DNA from: DASSHC01 sp035693105
GTDB lineage: Bacteria; Chloroflexota; Chloroflexia; Thermomicrobiales; Thermomicrobiaceae
DNA: 6,231 nt
Direction of reading: 5' to 3'
NCBI GenBank assembly: GCA_035693105.1
Contig: DASSHC010000083.1
Location: 1 to 6,231 of the forward strand
The notes below the pieces were generated by a model. That model had not been told where the DNA came from. It did no database searches and worked only from the letters and a program-made list of their open reading frames with translations. Positions 4,982-6,231 of this stretch are shown piece by piece; within the stretch, counting starts at the first letter, position 1; every line of letters starts with the position of its first letter. Position numbers and translations under genes: made by a program.

Positions 4982-6231
4982 TCAAACGAGGTGCTGCTCG
5001 ACGGCGAGGCGCGTGGCGGCCAGGCGGGAGTGGACCCCTAGCTTGTTGTAGATGCTGCGTAGGTGCTGGCTGACCGTGCGCGGACTGATGAACAGCCGGC
5101 TGCCCACCGCAGCATCGGTCAACCCCTCTGCGACCAAGCGGAGAACTTCCAGTTCCCGCGCGCTGAGGCCATACTTCGGTGACTTCGGAGGGGAGTTATG
5201 CCGGGCCTGCGCATCCGCCAGCGTCTCCCTGATGCCCAGCGCCCTCCCGGTTTCCAGCGCGGTGCTCCACTCCGCGTCCGAGAGCTGCGCACGGGCCGCG
5301 GCGAGATAGCGCTGATGGAAGGCCTGCTCGGCCGGCCAGGCCACGAATCCGGTTGCGTCGCAGATCGCCTCGGCGGTCCCGAGTACTTGGGCGGCGCCAA
5401 TCGCATCGTGCTCCGTCGCGGCTACGGCCGCGAGGCCCTGGAGAGCGCTGACGACGATTCGGGGGGGCACGCTCAGCTGCGCTACCGCCACCGCGTCCAG
5501 TTCCAGCGCCTCAATGAAACTGTCGCGTGCGCGGTCCAGGCGTCCCATTTCAAGGTCCAGTCGCCCCTGGTTGACCAACGCCCAGCCGAGATAGCCGCGA
5601 TCCCCACCCGTCCGCGCCAGCGCCAGGCTTTCCTCCAACGTCGCTGCTGCCCGCCGGCGATCCCTCCGGAGCACGGAGACCCAGCCGAGGTTCGCCAGCA
5701 CCAGGGCCACGCCTGCAGCATGTCCGGCTTCTTGGAAGAGTCGCAAGCTGATTTCGAATTCCTCTGCCGCGCGATTAAGTGCGCTCTCCATGGCATCGAT
5801 AAGCCCGGCAGCATTGAGTTGGAGTGCCTCACCCGCTCGATCACCAATTGCCTGATAGAGCGTGAGGCTCAGTTCGGCCGCTCGCCGAGCTTGCGTCCGG
5901 TTGCCTACCTCCATCAGCACCGCCGCGAGCCGACTGCGGGCACGCGCTTCAAGAACGGGAGACTTAGGGGTCACGGCGAGGACTGCTTCGAGCCAGCGAA
6001 TGCCTTCCTGATAGTACCCCTGGAAATACCAGAGGAAGCCGAGCGCGCCAGCAAACTGAAGCGCGGCTTCCGGCTGGAGGCGGAGCGCCCAGTTGAGCGC
6101 CGTGCGCAGGTTGTCCAGATCCGTTTCGAGGGCCGCGATGTCCCAGCCGGTGCGCGTGACGGCAGCATCTGCTACCTCGGCGAGGGCCAGGAAGTAATCG
6201 AGCATGCGCATCTGGATCTCGTCTTCTTCAC
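4982..6231 (-). CDS. LuxR-family transcriptional regulator with TPR-like helical repeats (C-terminal part, runs off the window)
   Basis: The frame is open from the right edge of the window to TGA at 4984-4982, so only the C-terminal 415 or so residues are seen. The Met codon at 6211 is internal, since in-frame residues EEDEIQ precede it and no promoter or ribosome-binding site is visible. Counting from that Met, DIAALETDLDNLRTALNWAL (about 24-43) is the segment that usually follows the ATPase and winged-helix domains in large LuxR (LAL/MalT-like) regulators. Helical TPR-like repeats cover about 45-265, for example RRAAATLEESLALARTGGDR and RARDSFIEALELD. The C-terminal LuxR helix-turn-helix is at 346-409: LSARELEVLRLVAEGLTDAAVG, then the recognition helix in SPRTVSQHLRSIYNKLGV. 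The N-terminal ATP-binding domain should lie beyond the right edge. Such proteins are ATP-dependent activators whose repeats sense a ligand or protein; the signal and targets here are unknown. The gene converges on the IS630 element and is not interrupted by it. Confidence 0.9.
   Translation of the reverse strand, partial: EEDEIQMRMLDYFLALAEVADAAVTRTGWDIAALETDLDNLRTALNWALRLQPEAALQFAGALGFLWYFQGYYQEGIRWLEAVLAVTPKSPVLEARARSRLAAVLMEVGNRTQARRAAELSLTLYQAIGDRAGEALQLNAAGLIDAMESALNRAAEEFEISLRLFQEAGHAAGVALVLANLGWVSVLRRDRRRAAATLEESLALARTGGDRGYLGWALVNQGRLDLEMGRLDRARDSFIEALELDAVAVAQLSVPPRIVVSALQGLAAVAATEHDAIGAAQVLGTAEAICDATGFVAWPAEQAFHQRYLAAARAQLSDAEWSTALETGRALGIRETLADAQARHNSPPKSPKYGLSARELEVLRLVAEGLTDAAVGSRLFISPRTVSQHLRSIYNKLGVHSRLAATRLAVEQHLV

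Noticed and set aside
4965..4983. GAGGA/TCCTC inverted repeat at the end of the LuxR-type gene as a terminator
   Set aside because: The stem is only five pairs, overlaps the stop codon and has no T-run on either strand.
1..6231. CRISPR array, tRNA/rRNA or riboswitch
   Set aside because: No regularly spaced repeats and no recognisable RNA gene or aptamer core were seen on either strand.

Overview
The window is a high-GC bacterial segment holding a cell-wall/glycopeptide-type module, a small ClbS/DinB-fold gene, a complete IS630-family insertion sequence and the 3' part of a large LuxR-type regulator. The VanY-like, VanR-like and VanS-like proteins look most like actinobacterial ones. The IS630 transposase and the TPR-plus-LuxR regulator are styles I associate with Chloroflexota (Thermomicrobia-like) as much as with actinobacteria. 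The host phylum cannot be fixed from this window, and a mosaic of different origins is possible (inference).

Layout, left to right. Positions 1-170 are less GC-rich than the rest and hold no convincing gene, only a possible 23-codon C-terminal tail ending at 73. Positions 171-851 (minus) encode a membrane-anchored M15 D,D-carboxypeptidase (VanY type). A 68-bp divergent intergenic region follows, with a likely leaderless promoter for the next operon. Positions 920-1615 and 1608-2732 (plus, overlapping by 8 nt) encode an OmpR-family response regulator and its HAMP histidine kinase. A 140-bp spacer rich in small repeats and inverted repeats leads to 2873-3448, a ClbS/DfsB-like four-helix-bundle protein. 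Positions 3449-3772 appear intergenic, with one weak small ORF on the minus strand and a short hairpin.

The IS630 element runs from about 3775 to 4919 (1145 bp). It has imperfect 23-bp terminal inverted repeats (17 of 23 matching) flanked by TA on both sides. Its transposase is split by a -1 frame change at an A6G5 run (4316-4326). The first frame carries the helix-turn-helix DNA-binding part and the second carries the D, D, E catalytic residues. The rest of the window, 4982 to the right edge, is a LuxR-family regulator on the minus strand whose N-terminal ATPase half lies outside.

How the genes work together: the kinase probably senses a cell-envelope signal and phosphorylates the regulator, which plausibly controls its own operon and the divergent carboxypeptidase. 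That enzyme trims the terminal D-Ala from peptidoglycan precursors. There is no vanH, vanA or vanX in the window, so this looks like a stand-alone VanY-RS unit rather than a full glycopeptide-resistance cluster. The other genes have no evident functional link to it. I found no RNA gene, CRISPR array or clearly new system.
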